64,000 bases of DNA. Origin: Bombyx mori (Eukaryota; Arthropoda; Insecta; Lepidoptera; Bombycidae). Position numbers and translations under genes: made by a program. The stretch spans positions 6,279,501 through 6,343,500 of the forward strand of contig NC_085121.1 of assembly GCF_030269925.1 (NCBI RefSeq), given 5' to 3'. Positions 22,101 through 34,360 of the stretch are shown here, one piece after another. How positions within the stretch are numbered: the stretch's first letter is position 1; each line of letters starts with the position of its first letter. The notes beneath the pieces are model-generated. The model was not told the DNA's origin. It made no database searches and was given only the letters and a program-made list of their open reading frames with translations.

Positions 22101-22558
22101 CTAGCGGCTCGCTCCGGCTTCGCTCGGGTCTTTAATAAAAAATTCAACGATATTTGACGTTGTTTTATTTTTTTAAATAAAAGAACGCTTATTGCGACAT
22201 AACTATAATAGTTAGACATATGCTGTCGCGACATTTTTTGTAAATAATAATGTGTTCTACAAAGTCAATAAGTACATTATTTTATTCTATCATCAATAGT
22301 TTTTGCAGGGCACGCGATGTAAAGAATATTTTAGGTATTTTTTTTACACCTTCGGTTACATTATTGGAGTTTTAGTAAAGATCCCTAATTTATTTCAAAA
22401 AAGATTATAGCCTATGTCACTCGGGACTAGTGTAGCTACCAAACAGTGAAAGAATTTTTCAAATCGGTTCAGTAGTTTCGGAGCCTATTCAATACAAACA
22501 AACAAACAAATCTTTCCTCTTTATAATATTATATTATTATATTATATTATAGTATAGA
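22101..22558 (-). mobile_element. Lep1-type non-autonomous Helitron
   Basis: Minus-strand element starting TCTATACTATAAT and ending GAGCCGCTAG before T. It shares the 'tccgaaactactgaaccgat' and (GTTT)n blocks with those at 18968 and 49434, and with the latter an additional segment including 'gtcgcgacagcatatgtc'. Length 458 bp. (ATT)n-like microsatellite at the 5' end. Confidence 0.75.
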
Positions 22559-23128
22559 TATCCTTGTGGATCTGATAGCTCAGTAAAACGCTTTGTTTTG
22601 GGCAGGGTACAGAACTTCCTACACGAGGATGTGGATACATGTGGATAATAATTGTCCGCAGATGTTGGGAGCGGACCACGAGCCCAACGATGCTTTTAGG
22701 AACCTACCCACCAAACTTTCCCCTTGGACTTTCTCACCTGATGTCCAATCTCCGTCTGGGTTCAGAACTCGGACAGAGTAGGGTTTTCGCGTGAATAAGA
22801 CCCTAGATTTAGTCGTAGTTACGCAACTAGGTATGTACCTAAATGATTCAAATCCTTTACCGATTTCTATTACTAAGCACGTAATATACACGTGTTCACA
22901 GAGTACTTCTATGATGACGAAATAACATCGATTAATAAAATCATATCCGGTAAATTTAAATTTTGCATAATCTCAGACGCTGAAGCGTTATTATAAGTAT
23001 TGGTTTGTACCTCAGTTATACTTATATACTTAAATACATTCCTATTTCCTATGCCATTTAAGGAATATTGTACTCAAGTTCAAATTATCTACTTGTATCT
23101 TTGACGCTTTATATAGGTTTATAGAGAA

Positions 23129-23356
23129 CTAGCTTTAGCCCACGGTTTCGATCGCGTGGTCAAAGAAAAGTGTCAGCTTACTGCCCCTTGGGAATGAGAT
23201 GTTTTATCGGGATACAAGATAGCCTGTGTACTCTAGAGTAGAGTACTAGATACTCTCCTAACCTAAAACTATCACATAAAAAAAACATGTCAGTCCGTTG
23301 TTTCGTTTCGACGTGAAAAAGGACAAACAAACACACTTTCACATTTATAATATTAG
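23129..23356 (-). mobile_element. Helitron-like repeat, second Lep1 subtype
   Basis: Minus-strand 3' end CTAG at 23132-23129, preceded by a GC-rich 'gaaaccgtgggcta'; the other end is 'aatattataaatgtgaaag' and (GTTT)n-like. The first TC dinucleotide is not clear, so the 5' end may be truncated. Confidence 0.55.
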
Positions 23357-23540
23357 TTTAAGCGAGTCCGTTATCGTACTAAGACATCACAGATTTTACA
23401 AAAATGAAATCTAAAAACGTTATTATATCATATAAATTTCACATTTCATTCGGCTTAGTATTACACATTTGTGACCTTTTGTATTTAATATTGAGTGCAG
23501 ATAAACCGCACTTGTTTGTTTAATATCAACATTCTAGACT

Positions 23541-23735
23541 AATCTAGAACATCGCCCTTGAAGTCGCAATAAAGTTACCTTTTTTGTAATCATACTCGTG
23601 CTCATTGGAGTCAAGTATCTGATAACAATCTAATATTAAATCGATGGACGTATTCAAGTCATCGAATGGACCGATCAACATTTTTTCGCCATTGAATATG
23701 CATGCAACATGCATTTTTTCCTTTTGACTTTTCAT
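23541..23735 (-). CDS. Small unrecognised frame, possible first exon
   Basis: 63 codons from ATG, with mixed composition less AT-driven than its surroundings (for example CIFNGEKMLIGPFDDLN). A donor-like AAAAAG|GTAACT lies inside near 23577, so it could be an exon rather than a complete gene. No known domain and no partner exon found. Confidence 0.25.
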
Positions 23736-24597
23736 ATTATTTTCATATCGTTTATAATCTCAGGATCGTACTCTTCTCCTCATTTCTGCCGCGAAGCAAT
23801 CGTGGATCCGATTTGAATAATAGAATAATGGTTATTCCTGTAAAAATGAAAATAGTTTAATTAAAACGTCGATTCTAGATTTCGAGGCTCAGCAGCGATC
23901 ACGACGCGTTGCCCATGGGCTCTTGTAACAGCTTTGAAACTGCCTTCCGTGTACGCAAATAAAATAAATTCTTCTATAATTTGTGGACACTGAAATCCAC
24001 TACACGTCAAATTCACACTCAAAAGATGCTATGCAAAAAAAGCACAAGTTTGTGTAACCTAATAAAATTCCACGTTTTCTATAAAAAAAAAATAACATTT
24101 TATATCCGTGTCAAAACTAAAATACAATTGCGGAAGGCCGTTCGTATTGAGGTACTTTGACTTTCGACATAAAGTCATAAGTCACCGTACAAATTGTGAG
24201 CTCTAATTGTTCTGTCACAACTCGCGTGCCATCTCTGCACAGCACTTTCGCTTGAACGGGCCGGTCTGATGCAAGCACGAAATTGTCCTCCACCAGCTTA
24301 CGACATCGACATTAGGGTTCTCCTCTGTTCTGATACAGATTTGTTTTATATATAATTCAAAAAATTTCAATGTCCGTAACATATACCGACGAGTGTATAA
24401 CCAATAATTGATCATTTACGAAATTTTGTGGCATAATTTGAGTTTTATCAATAATGCAAACAAAAATCATTATTCGAAGCGAGTTATACGTTAATAATGT
24501 AGTGGAATCTCGATAGTTCGAATATTTTATGTGGAAATCGGTAAGAAAAAAAAACGCCCGTAAAGTAAGAGTAAAGCGGAGGGGGCTTTACTCCCTA
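23736..24597. other. AT-rich; nothing recognised
   Basis: No gene or repeat family recognised. Confidence 0.3.
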
Positions 24598-24982
24598 TCT
24601 ATATATTAATACGTGAAGCAAAAACTTTGTATCCCTTTTTACAAAAAATGCGCGGACGGAGGAGCATGAAATTTTCCACACTTATAGACAATATAGAAAA
24701 GAAGTGCACAATGCTAATATTTTTTTAAAATAATACATAAAACATGTATTTGACGCACACACGCATGCATACTATTTATTTATTGTCAAACTTTTGTTCT
24801 TGACGTCTGTGGTCAAATAGATTAAATATTGTTTGTCATTATTTTTTTTTTTCTATAGTGTAGTCTTGACGAAATTTGTGATTATAGAAGTATAATAGTC
24901 TTTGAAAATACAATGATAATAGTGTATAAACTTACAATTCCAATTAATTATAGTCGAATTTCGACTACTGCGGGACCTCTAG
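24598..24982 (+). mobile_element. Non-autonomous Helitron, 'CGTGAAGC' family
   Basis: Starts TCTATATATTAATACGTGAAGC, contains 'gcgcggacggaggag', and ends 'actgcgggacctCTAG' then T. Two further copies are at 36181-36623 (+) and 48654-49068 (-), which define the ends. 385 bp; no coding capacity. Confidence 0.75.
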
Positions 24983-25405
24983 TTTTTATAAATCGAACAA
25001 AATATTTGTTCCCGTGTGATTTGTTGATATTGTATGTATATAATCTCTGAATGGAACTATAAAAAAGGCGTCATAAGCGGAAATTAATGAAATTTAACAA
25101 CGTTATCTTGGGAATTCCCCGAACTCATACCACTAAAATCTTAAATTAATATTCGGTGCTTTTATTCCACTATCTGTAGGTACATTATATTTTTGGTGGA
25201 ACACTAACTGACGCTGAAATCATTGATGTAGTTTATCAATATGTAGATAACGGTACTGTTAATCTTAATGACGTTGACGATACAGTTCCAGCAAGGCTTT
25301 GAACCATTGGAATGAAATAAACAGAGCAGCAATATGCAGTAGCAATAAAACACTATGATCCTACGTTGAGAGATGTAATTGCAGAGATGATCATATTCCC
25401 GGTTC

Positions 25406-26125
25406 ATTGTTTGATCTCGGGTTGGCCCCGGAATGAACTTGGATAAAACCAAGGTAATGTTTAACGGAAACGTCATTCCGAGACCAATAGATGTGGATGG
25501 TACACCTCTCGAAGTTGTTCAAGAGTATGTCTACCTAGGACAGACCCTACAACTAGGTAGAAACAACTTTGAGAAGGAGGTGACCAGAAGGATTCAGTTG
25601 GGCTGGGCAGCGTTCGGGAAGCTTCGTCAGGTCTTTTCGTCGCCCATACCACAATGTCTGAAGACAAAGGTCTATAATCAGTGCGTCCTACCCGTGCTTA
25701 CCTACGGAGCCGAAACGTGGACACTGACTGTGCGACTAGTCCACCAACTAAAAGTTACTCAGCGAGCTATGGAGCGAGCTATGCTCGGTTTGTCATTGCG
25801 AGACCGAATACGCAATGAGGTCATTCGGGCAAAAACCAAAGTAATCGATATAGCTCGCAGAGTTAGTAAGCTGAAGTGGCAGTGGGCTGGTCACATAAGT
25901 CGTAGAACCGATAACCGTTGGGGTAGACGTGTTCTGGAGTGGAGACCGCGAACCGGCAAACGTAGGACGCCCTCCTGCTAGATGGAGCGACGACCTGCGC
26001 AAGGCAGCTGGCAGTAACTGGATGCGTAGAACCGAAGATCGGGTTCAGTGGCGAGCTTTGGGGGAGGCCTATGTCCAGCAGTGGACTGCCGCAGGCCGAT
26101 GATGATAATGATGATTGTTTGATCT
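25406..26125 (+). mobile_element. RTE-clade LINE, 5'-truncated, with 12-bp target duplication
   Basis: Element 25418-26113 lies between identical ATTGTTTGATCT repeats (25406-25417, 26114-26125) and ends in the RTE-type (GAT)n tail. Position, direction and tail show target-primed insertion of the last 0.7 kb only. Confidence 0.92.
25433..26098 (+). pseudogene. RTE endonuclease-reverse transcriptase, C-terminal fragment
   Basis: Encodes the region after the RT catalytic motifs: LDKTKVMFNG, YVYLGQTL, LGWAAFGKL, CVLPVLTYGAETW, RAMERAMLGLSLRDR and LKWQWAGHISRRTD, all typical of the RTE/BovB family. The frame breaks near 25960, where a short deletion removes part of 'GKRxVGRPP', and resumes one frame over as RWSDDLRKAAGSNWMR to the stop near 26098. 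The catalytic YADD part is absent through 5' truncation, so it is not active. Confidence 0.9.
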
Positions 26126-26749
26126 TGAAAAAGTTATTGATTCTGTATAAATCAAGATTTTTTACAAATAAAGAAAATCCATTTTTATGTTGTTGCTTGT
26201 ACTTCACTAATCATTTATGTGTAAGTACCATAATTAGGTCGAATTTCATTTCAACTACATCTTGAAAATTATGCTTAGAAATTGCGACTTTTTGGGTCAA
26301 ATTTCGGTAATTAATCTCGATATCCTTTAAGTCGAAAACATATACGCTGTATTTTTTGGCATCTCCCTTGAAATTCAAATTTTGGAGATTCCACTGGATT
26401 ATTTATTGGATTGATAATAACAGTATTATTAAACATTTGTGGTTTACTCATCACACCAGGTCCCTTGAAAAATAAGGCATAAAGCTCAGTGATCGAAAGT
26501 CTACTAAAGTGATAAGGCGTTGGATGTTATGAAGGATGCACAGAAGATTTAACTGGGACTGACCACATTTTTCTGTGACGTAGAGATTGCTATTGGCCCA
26601 AATGTCTCTGCAGCTTCACCAAATCAGGTGGGCTTGATTAAAGGCAAAGTTGGGACGGAAGAGGTTTGTATAAAGCTGCTCTAATGCATTGGAGAAAGCT
26701 CTAACATTTCGGACACTTGGTTTGGGAATGAATTTACCACGATATAACG
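26126..26749. other. Nothing recognised
   Basis: Part may be the decayed body of the LINE whose 3' tail follows at 26750, but no coding motif is visible. Confidence 0.3.
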
Positions 26750-26864
26750 GTAGGCAGCGGCTTGGCTCTGCCCTTGGCATTGCTGAAGTCCATGGGCGAC
26801 GGTAACCACTCACTATCAGGTGTGCCGTATGTTCGTCTGCCTACAAGGGCAATTAAAAAAAAAC
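26750..26864 (+). mobile_element. Non-LTR 3' tail, 'second tail' family
   Basis: Plus-strand copy of the block also seen at 340-450, ending 'cgtctgcctacaagggcaatt' and nine A residues. Distinct from Bm1 although both share 'ggtaaccact.a.tatcaggtg'-like sequence near the end. Confidence 0.6.
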
Positions 26865-26869
26865 GACAT

Positions 26870-27620
26870 CGAAATCGCACCGTGTTAAGAATGAGAAGAT
26901 TGGGGGAAAAACTCAGCGGGCTGATGCTATGGGTTAGCTGTCACGGCCTTATTATCTCACGTGGCAAATATAGTGGTTGGTTTCTGCATAAACCATGTCA
27001 GGGTGGTATTTAAGGCAACTATTTGTTAAGGGGTCATCGTGTCGCATTTCCGTCGTGAATAAGCGTTCTGATTCTGTTTTGAAATATGTACTTACAGAAG
27101 GTTTCGAGACTCAGCGTAATTTAATTCTACATACTGCCGGTACCAACGGCTAGCCTAAAAAGCGGGATTGTACAGAGGGAGTGTACGTGGGTGCAGGCCG
27201 CGTTAACGCACTCCACACTTGTATACATCATAACGGGGTCAATGCAAGTTGTATAAATGGACACATTATTAGGAAGGAATGCTCTACTCCGTTTGCAGAT
27301 AATGGGTCAGGGCCTACTGAAGATCAGAAGGTCATGGAGCTATCCAGGTAACTCCAAGACTCTTGTATTTTCTGGTCTAGGGTAACTGGCTGAAGGCGGT
27401 GATGTTCCTGTGTCTCGTATGGAAGGATATTTGCGTTGAGCTCCCAATAAAAGAGTAGAGCTGTGCCTTTAGCCTAATTCCCTTAATGGAACAACTGTTC
27501 TAGAGTTCTATTCCTCGGGTACTATTTCTAGGGATCTATTCCTACCAGAGTAATGAACAGCAGTGCCATTGGCGAAGAGGGCTAACTGGGTCGACAGAGA
27601 CCGGTCGATACCAGGGAGAT
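26870..27620 (-). pseudogene. Decayed jockey LINE (RT remnant)
   Basis: Minus-strand reading finds scattered remnants in correct order: a reverse transcriptase motif C relic LALFANGTAVHYSG (about 27535-27590; intact form LALFADDTAIYYS), PVMMYTSVECVNAA (about 27195-27235) and 3' UTR words near 26895-26935. Both catalytic aspartates of FADD are lost and frames are broken throughout. This is an old copy. Confidence 0.65.
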
Positions 27621-27825
27621 AACTGAGCGGAAATGAAGAAGTTGCAATGGTTTGCATTGCACTGGCACTGGAACTGTTGAGCTGATTACACACCAGACCA
27701 CTTCTATTATTTTTGTTTATTTTGAAGCCTTTGAACATACGGGTGGTGTGTACTTTCGCAATTGTTAAATTTAAATAATTATGTCTTTTGGGTTGTGAAT
27801 GAATATCACTGGGATATATTTAAAA

Positions 27826-28117
27826 CTAGCTGACCCGGCAGACTTCGTAGTGCCTCAATTGATAAATAAAAGACCTAAACTTTTGTACAAAATAAACTTA
27901 CAACAAACAAAAGGAATCCGTCCGACGGGGGACACATCAAAGAAAAAAAGAAAAATTTTATTTTTGTTTAATTCCGAGTATTTTCGTATTTATCTACCTT
28001 TTAAACCTTTTCTGGACTTCCAAAAATAATTCAAGACCAAAGTTAGCCAAATCGGTCCAGCCGTTCTCGAGTTTTAGTGAGACTAACGAACAGCTATTCA
28101 TTTTTTATATATATAGA
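27826..28117 (-). mobile_element. Non-autonomous Helitron, 'TATATATATAAA' family
   Basis: Minus-strand element starting TCTATATATATAAAAAATGA and ending GGGTCAGCTAG before T. A second copy lies at 46973-47256. The shared core includes 'ctcgagaacggctggaccga'. About 290 bp, no genes. Confidence 0.75.
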
Positions 28118-28942
28118 TAAATAATGTATAGATTATATTGCCAATTCTGATACGAAGAATTCCAATTCCAAGAATATAGAAGTTTATTTTCTCTAATCGC
28201 TATAATAACGGATATTATACAATTAACCTTGTATTTAAAATGTTTTGTCTACCTATTAGCTTTGCTTAAAATATCCATCTGCTCTCATACATCGATTTAA
28301 AAATTCAAAGGGTCGTTAAAACATTGTTGAAAAAACTAACAGATGTGGTTTCTTTTTTATTTAACATCTTTGTTGGGGGTATGTTTGTCTGTCTACGTTT
28401 TACTTTGTGTATGTTATCGAATATAAACATAAATTATGCACTTTTTTTAACAGAAGACAACATGTGACCAAGTCGTTCTAAAACTTTATATATTTGATTT
28501 TGATAATTGTCGTATGCAGCAAAATTCTTAAGTCTAATTTTAGATATAATAATATGTACTTATGCTATGTATAATATTCCGAAGTTGTTATGCAATTAAA
28601 ATTTGCTGATCCCGATAATTATAAAGTGTATTGTTATTCTGGAAGTACGTAACGGTAAACGTGTAGTTGGTTTCCAAAAACAAAATTAATAATTCATGAA
28701 GAATTACGTTTCCTAATTCACACAATATTAGCTTTTAATGTTTCGTTTTTACAGACGCTAAGCCGTGACTAGATAAGACCTTTATAAACATAATCTGCTC
28801 CTTGCGTCGTATTCCTCAATGCTGAGGGTCGTGACCAACCTTCTGTATCACTTTCTCTCGGACGATCTTTCTCCATCTGTTTTTGTCTCTGGCGGTGTGG
28901 AGGGCGTTGTGAATAATACTTTGAGCTTTATTTCGTACAAGT
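28118..28942. other. AT-rich; one repeat scrap
   Basis: Contains 'cctcaatgctgagggtcgtgacc' near 28813-28840, which recurs in part at 34933-34955 and is a repeat word I associate with Lepidoptera. Nothing else recognised. Confidence 0.35.
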
Positions 28943-29230
28943 TTTTTTTTTATTTTTTTTTTATTGCTTAGATGTGTGGACGAGCTCACAGCCCACCTGG
29001 TGTTAAATGGTTACTGGAGCCCATGTAAATGCGCCACACACCTTGAGATATAGTTCTAAGGTCTCAGTATAGTCACAACGGCTGCCTCACCCTTCAAACC
29101 GAAACGCATTACTGCTTCACGGCAGAAATAGGCGGGGCGGTGGTACCTACCCGTGCGGACTCACAAGAGGTCCAGGTCCAGGCTACCACCCGTAATTACG
29201 CAAATTATAATTTTGCGGGTTTGATTTTGA
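28943..29230 (-). mobile_element. Bm1 SINE, 5' truncated
   Basis: Minus-strand copy including the 'aaacccgcaaaattataatttgcg' region but no tRNA head. A small deletion removes 'tagatgtc' and a short duplication (aggtccaggtcc) sits near 29168. Confidence 0.85.
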
Positions 29231-29261
29231 CAAGTGAACAAATTGAAACGAAATCTAAGGC

Positions 29262-29657
29262 TGGTGGTTAGGTTAGTTTAACAAGGCTACCCCTATGAGG
29301 AGACAGTCTCCTCCCGGTGATGGTCACGTGGCGATCTAAGGGGGTTGAGGCTGCGCCGCACGCTACCGTCACTCTAGCGCGCTTGCACCAGGAGGAAGGG
29401 ACGACGCGTCGCCGGCTGCGGAATGCGATGCGGTCCGCATCTTCGTCGTCGCTGTCGTCGCCGAACAAACTGTGGAAGAGCAACCCGGTCGGCGGTGTAT
29501 CGCGTTCCGACCCGGCAGGCTGGTTCTGGCCTAGCGGGGTATCCCGGAACACCAACGGCATTGTCCGAGCGGCCTGGTAGGGCTGCCGTACCGCGGAGAC
29601 CGACGTCGTTGGTCATCGAATATCGCCTCGGCGGCCCCCGACCCGAAAAAAAAAAAG
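29262..29657 (+). mobile_element. GC-rich LINE 3' fragment, family uncertain
   Basis: Abrupt GC-rich block ending in an A tract (29646-29656). It starts after 'ggttaggttag'. Frames within it are arginine/serine-rich with no domain. The position of the tail implies a plus-strand non-LTR 3' end, perhaps R1-clade as at 12.9 kb, but no diagnostic motif is seen. Confidence 0.4.
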
Positions 29658-30305
29658 CAAGGCTAGAATAGTGTTCCACCATTTTACTGAGATTATGTTT
29701 CATCCCATATCATCTCATCTCATTTCATTTCACTTCTTATTATCAGTTTTCATAAAACTATGAATATAAATTAAAATAAGACTTGACCTAAAGGTCTTAG
29801 TTACCAGGTCATAAAATACCTTTAAAACAAAATGTAACAAAATTTTCGTATTACGTAAAGCATTAGCACTGTAGATGGTGAATCCGAAATTGCTGTTTGT
29901 TTCGACTCCCAATTTAATCAGTTACACAAGACAATTCACGAAATACTAGCTTGATTAACACCTAAGTCACAGTGTGTGTTTTGTTACAATGTCACTACCT
30001 ATCATGTTCTATCGGTGTAATATCTACCTACGTTTAAAATATCAGAAGATATGAATCTACTGAACTATTTTCACGGCCTCTGTGTGTGTAAAATATAATT
30101 ATTCTTGTTATCAACAATTTTAAATCTATGTTACCTAAAGAAAAGATAGTGAACTGATATAGCTTCAACGTTTGATAAAATCATGGATTGTTTACTAGTA
30201 ATTCAACGTCAGCCTTTGTTACTACAAAGACTCAAGCAAACTAAAAGATAACCGGAATTAATTGTCTGTGTCAATGTTTAATACTATGTATTAAAATTAT
30301 TAGAT
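29658..30305. other. AT-rich; nothing recognised
   Basis: No gene or repeat recognised. Confidence 0.3.
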
Positions 30306-30930
30306 TGTATTATATTGCCACTTCAGTTCACTAATTCTACGGGCTATGTCAGCAACCTTCGTTCTTCTACGGATCTCCTCATTTCGGATTCGATCACGTA
30401 GAGAAATGCCGAGCATAGCCCTCTCCATAGCTCGCTGCGCGACTTTGAGCCTTCTAAAAAGATCCCTAGTGAAGCACCACGTCTCCGAGCCGTAAGTCAT
30501 CACTGGTAACACACATTGGTTGTACGCCTTTGTCTTAAGGCACTGAGGTATTTTGGACGAGAAGACGTTGTGCAGTTTACCGAACGCTGCCCAGCCGAGT
30601 TGGATCCGTCTACTGACCTCTCTCTCAAAGTTGGACCTACCTAATCGGACTGCCTGTCCTAGGTATATATATTCGTCAATGGGCCGGACACATAGCACGA
30701 AGAGAGGACGGTCGATGGGGCAGAAAGATCCTGGAGTGGCGACCACGTACTGGCAAGCGCAGTGTGGGACGGCCACCTACTAGATAGACCGACGACCTAG
30801 TAAAAAGCGCTGGGTCTCGTTGGATGCAGGTGGCAATAGACCGGTCGCACTGGAAATCTATTGGAGAGGCCTATGTTCAGCAGTGGACGGCGATAGGCTG
30901 AAATGATGATGATGATGATGTATTATATTG
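30306..30930. mobile_element. RTE-clade LINE with inverted 5' half (twin-primed insertion)
   Basis: Flanked by perfect 12-bp repeats TGTATTATATTG (30306-30317 and 30919-30930). From 30318 to about 30674 the element runs on the minus strand (YIYLGQAVRLGRSNFEREV ... ISELKWQ); from about 30675 to 30918 it runs on the plus strand, resuming at the next residue (QWAGHIARRED ... GEAYVQQWTAIG) and ending in (GAT)n. Together the two halves cover one continuous element segment. On the plus strand the expected tryptophan after GRPPTR is a TAG stop. Confidence 0.93.
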
Positions 30931-32587
30931 AATAGGCTGTTACCGCTTAGTACTAAAAATTAGCCTGTGTTTCTATACATTCCAATTATTATTATAGGTA
31001 CGTGCAGTTTAAAAACGATTCGAATAATTCACTGAAGCGTTCACTTATATCATCATTACAAGCTAATAAAACAAAATCGGTTGTATTACATTTATTGCAC
31101 TATAACAGTTAACCCGGTTAGTTAACCTCATTAGTGTTGCCCAATTTCAGTAATACAAAATCTAAATCATAGGCAACGTAACAGGTACACGATAATAACA
31201 GCTGGTAGGTAAGCGTTCGAGTAGTAATCGTACCGATTAATATCAAATATGAAAGAGCTAAAAGCACGACAATGCATTGCCGCTCACTATTTCAAAACAT
31301 CTTCATGTATCTACGAGGTACGCCGATGAAACTTGTTGTCGCAATGCCGCATTCTGTCACAGAATTGTCTAAAGCTCAAAAATTACCATTGTTTTCATAA
31401 ACACAATATTAAATGAAAGTCTTGTTTAAATACTCGCATGTTACGATTTGATTTGTACATTAACGTGGCGAAATAGTTTTCGGACGCCTTACAAATACCT
31501 ATAAATCGTTGCGAATGTTATGGTTGTCGAATTGCGGCGAGACAGCAATTTGACAATTACCGTAATCTAATTGAAATTCAAGATCTATTCGGGCTTATAG
31601 TTTTTATCTTGCTGATCAAATGGAATTCCGTGGTACCAATTTTTTTGTTAAGTCGCTCACGTATAAGTGGGTGTACGTATGCCAATAATTACAGCATTTC
31701 GGCCGTAACCTCGATATCGGGTGTTGGACACTTTTTTCGTCTCCCAGAGGTGTTTTTGTGCCTTGTCCCCATTCACAGGTTCGTTGCCTTCGGCGTCTAA
31801 CTGAACAGTTTTTTTTATTAAGTTCTCTATAAAGCTACTCGTTATGATACGACGGATGCAGCGCCATAGTTTTTGGATTCAATTTGGTGATTAATAAAAA
31901 CCGTGAATATTTTTTTATGACTTACAAGAAAGTTTGGTCAAAGTCTGGTCGCAAATATTCCTTTGGTTACATCGAAATGAACTAGGAACATGTGGTCCCA
32001 TTATTCGTCTTAAACTCGGTTCTAATACGCTTTCAAGTACATATTCTAGGGGCTGCTATAATACCCTTTAATCGTACCCAGGCACGCGGATTTGGATACC
32101 TTTACCTCACTATACGCCAGACAGGCATTTTCCTACAAACTAAAGGATAAAGACAAAAATAAGATGAAAAATAAATTCATCTACGGAACCTCGTTCTTAA
32201 ATTTCATTAAAAATTGTCCATACATAATATGGCTTAGTTTTTTTTTTTTTTTTGTTTCGTGCACTCAATTTAAGTGTGGGTGTGTACAAAAACTTTTTGC
32301 TTCGAGAGAATAATTAGATTCTGTTAGATCCAGTGGCATGTTCTGCGACGCGACCGGTGACAGCGCAATGAATTTATACCAACAATGAAGACGTAAATAA
32401 CGTTATTTCGTATAGAGTTCGCCTTAATCGAATTCGACAATCAATTCCGTTATGTTTTTACCGATTAGGTTTTATCAAAATTATTTTTGGTTAACTAGCA
32501 ATTCTGAACTAATATTGTTAATCGAGGTGATGTTTCTCGCATATGTTGTTTTGAATGTAGAATTTTTTTCTTCTTTTTTATTATATT
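30931..32587. other. Noncoding; nothing recognised
   Basis: No gene with known motif. Short frames near 31609-31800 and 32092-32313 have no recognisable domain. Confidence 0.3.
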
Positions 32588-33006
32588 TTTATTGCTTAGA
32601 TGGAAGGACGAGCTCACAGCCCACCTGATGTTAAGTGGTTACTGGAGCCCATAGACCTCTACAACGTAAATGCCCCAGCCACCTCGAGATATAAGTTCTA
32701 AGGTCTCAATATAGTTACAACGGCTACCCCACCCTTCGAACCGAAACGCATTACTGCTTCACGGCGGAAATAGGCGGGGTGGTGGTACCTACCCGCGCGG
32801 ACTCCCAAGAGGTGATTACGCAAATTATAATTTTGCGGGTTTGCTTTTTATTACACGATGTTATTCCTTCACCGGAGAAGTCAACCGTGAACATTTGTTG
32901 AGCACGTATTTCACTAGAAAAATTGGTACTCGCCTGCGGGATTCGAACACCGGTGCGTCGCTTCATACGAATGCACCGGACGTCTTATCCTTTAGGCCAC
33001 GACGAC
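32588..33006 (-). mobile_element. Bm1 SINE, near full length
   Basis: Minus-strand copy with tRNA-like head at the right end (B box on minus 'GGTGTTCGAATCCC'), full body and T-rich left end. About 15 bases are missing where 'cactggtggtagg' should stand. Immediately to the right lies an older Bm1 in the same orientation. Confidence 0.9.
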
Positions 33007-33049
33007 TTCACAAATTTCCACTTCTGTATTTCAGACGGCGGTATTTCTC

Positions 33050-33355
33050 GCGGTAGGAGTGGAAGGAGTGTCTACATCTCAACTGTATTGTATAGCGGTT
33101 GTTCCATCCTTCGAACCAGAGTCAATTAGCGCGGCAGAAATAGATACGACGGTGATACGGCTCAGAAGACATCCTACCATCAGTAACTACGTAAATTTAA
33201 TTTCTTGCGGGATGATTTTTGTGATGTTATTCCAACATCACGAAAATCATTCATGAACCTTGTACGTATTTCGTGAGAAAAAATCGTACATACCTGCAGG
33301 ATTTGATCGTTGCTTCGACAAGTACATCGGGTGTCACCTTTTAGACTACGACAAC
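33050..33355 (-). mobile_element. Bm1 SINE, old decayed copy
   Basis: Order of words matches Bm1 on the minus strand (tagatgt, ccttcgaacc, cggcagaaatag, cctaccatcagtaac, gcgggatgatttt, gatgttattcc, catgaacctt, tacctgcaggatt, tagactacgac) with many substitutions. Much older than its neighbour. Confidence 0.7.
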
Positions 33356-34360
33356 TATAAAAGTAACAAATACGAATAACAATTTATTCCTTGAAGGTGT
33401 TTTAATGATTAATTTATTCGGATGGTATTAGGGTCAAATTACAACGTAAAAATGAAAATAATATAAAACGAATAACAGCATATAAGCGTTTTTTACGACC
33501 TTGATGAGCAGTTAATCATCTTAACAATATTAAACATAGAGGCACGTAAAACATGAAACACGATTTCCAGTTTTTTCCAAGCCTCATTGAATACGCCTTT
33601 AATAATATTTGTTTGAGGATATGAACATCACTTCGTGGCTAAAATATTTACTGATGATCAATGATTGTAAGTGACCGGTCACGACTGGTTTGAATAACAC
33701 TAGTTTTATGGAAACTTATAAATAATTATGGTTATTATGTATTAAGTTAAGGGTCATAGAACTCTTAAGGTATCGATTTTCTTAAAATTTAATATTTTAT
33801 TATTACTTTTAATATGTATTATTTGTATTTTTATTTAGTTGTCGTGGCAGTAATTAAATTATATTATGTTTGACCGATGAGCTCACGGCATACCAATCAA
33901 ATGGTTACTGGAGCTCATAGACGTCAATCACGAGATCGAAATCTTAAAATGTATAACGGAAATTAACTGTTGATTGAGTTTCAAAAATGCCCGCGACAAC
34001 ATTTATTATCTATGACTTCGCTCCGCTTAAAAAGAAAAAAATACAAAATAAAAAACAAACAAACAAAAAAGGAAAAAAAAACATAATTACTTCCATGAAT
34101 ATAAACGGTTTCGTGATGATAAAGGCCTAGGCTCTACGGCGCCTTACGTCATGTATTTATCATCTTCACATCCTTGAGGTGATGCCGTGATGATCTCAGA
34201 CAGATTATATTTAATTCTTCTGTGCTTGATCACGAATATTAAGAGACGTATAAAAAGTCGCATAATAAGTCTAAAACGATACTAAATGGTTAGATAAGCA
34301 ATTGTCGATTAAGCGGTGTCGGAAGTTAACCTATGTTTCTACTTATTTAGTATTCATGCT
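33356..34360. other. AT-rich; one decayed Bm1 scrap
   Basis: A remnant of a minus-strand Bm1 3' end (gagctcacggca...ggttactggagctcatagac) lies at about 33878-33940. The remainder shows nothing recognised. Confidence 0.4.
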
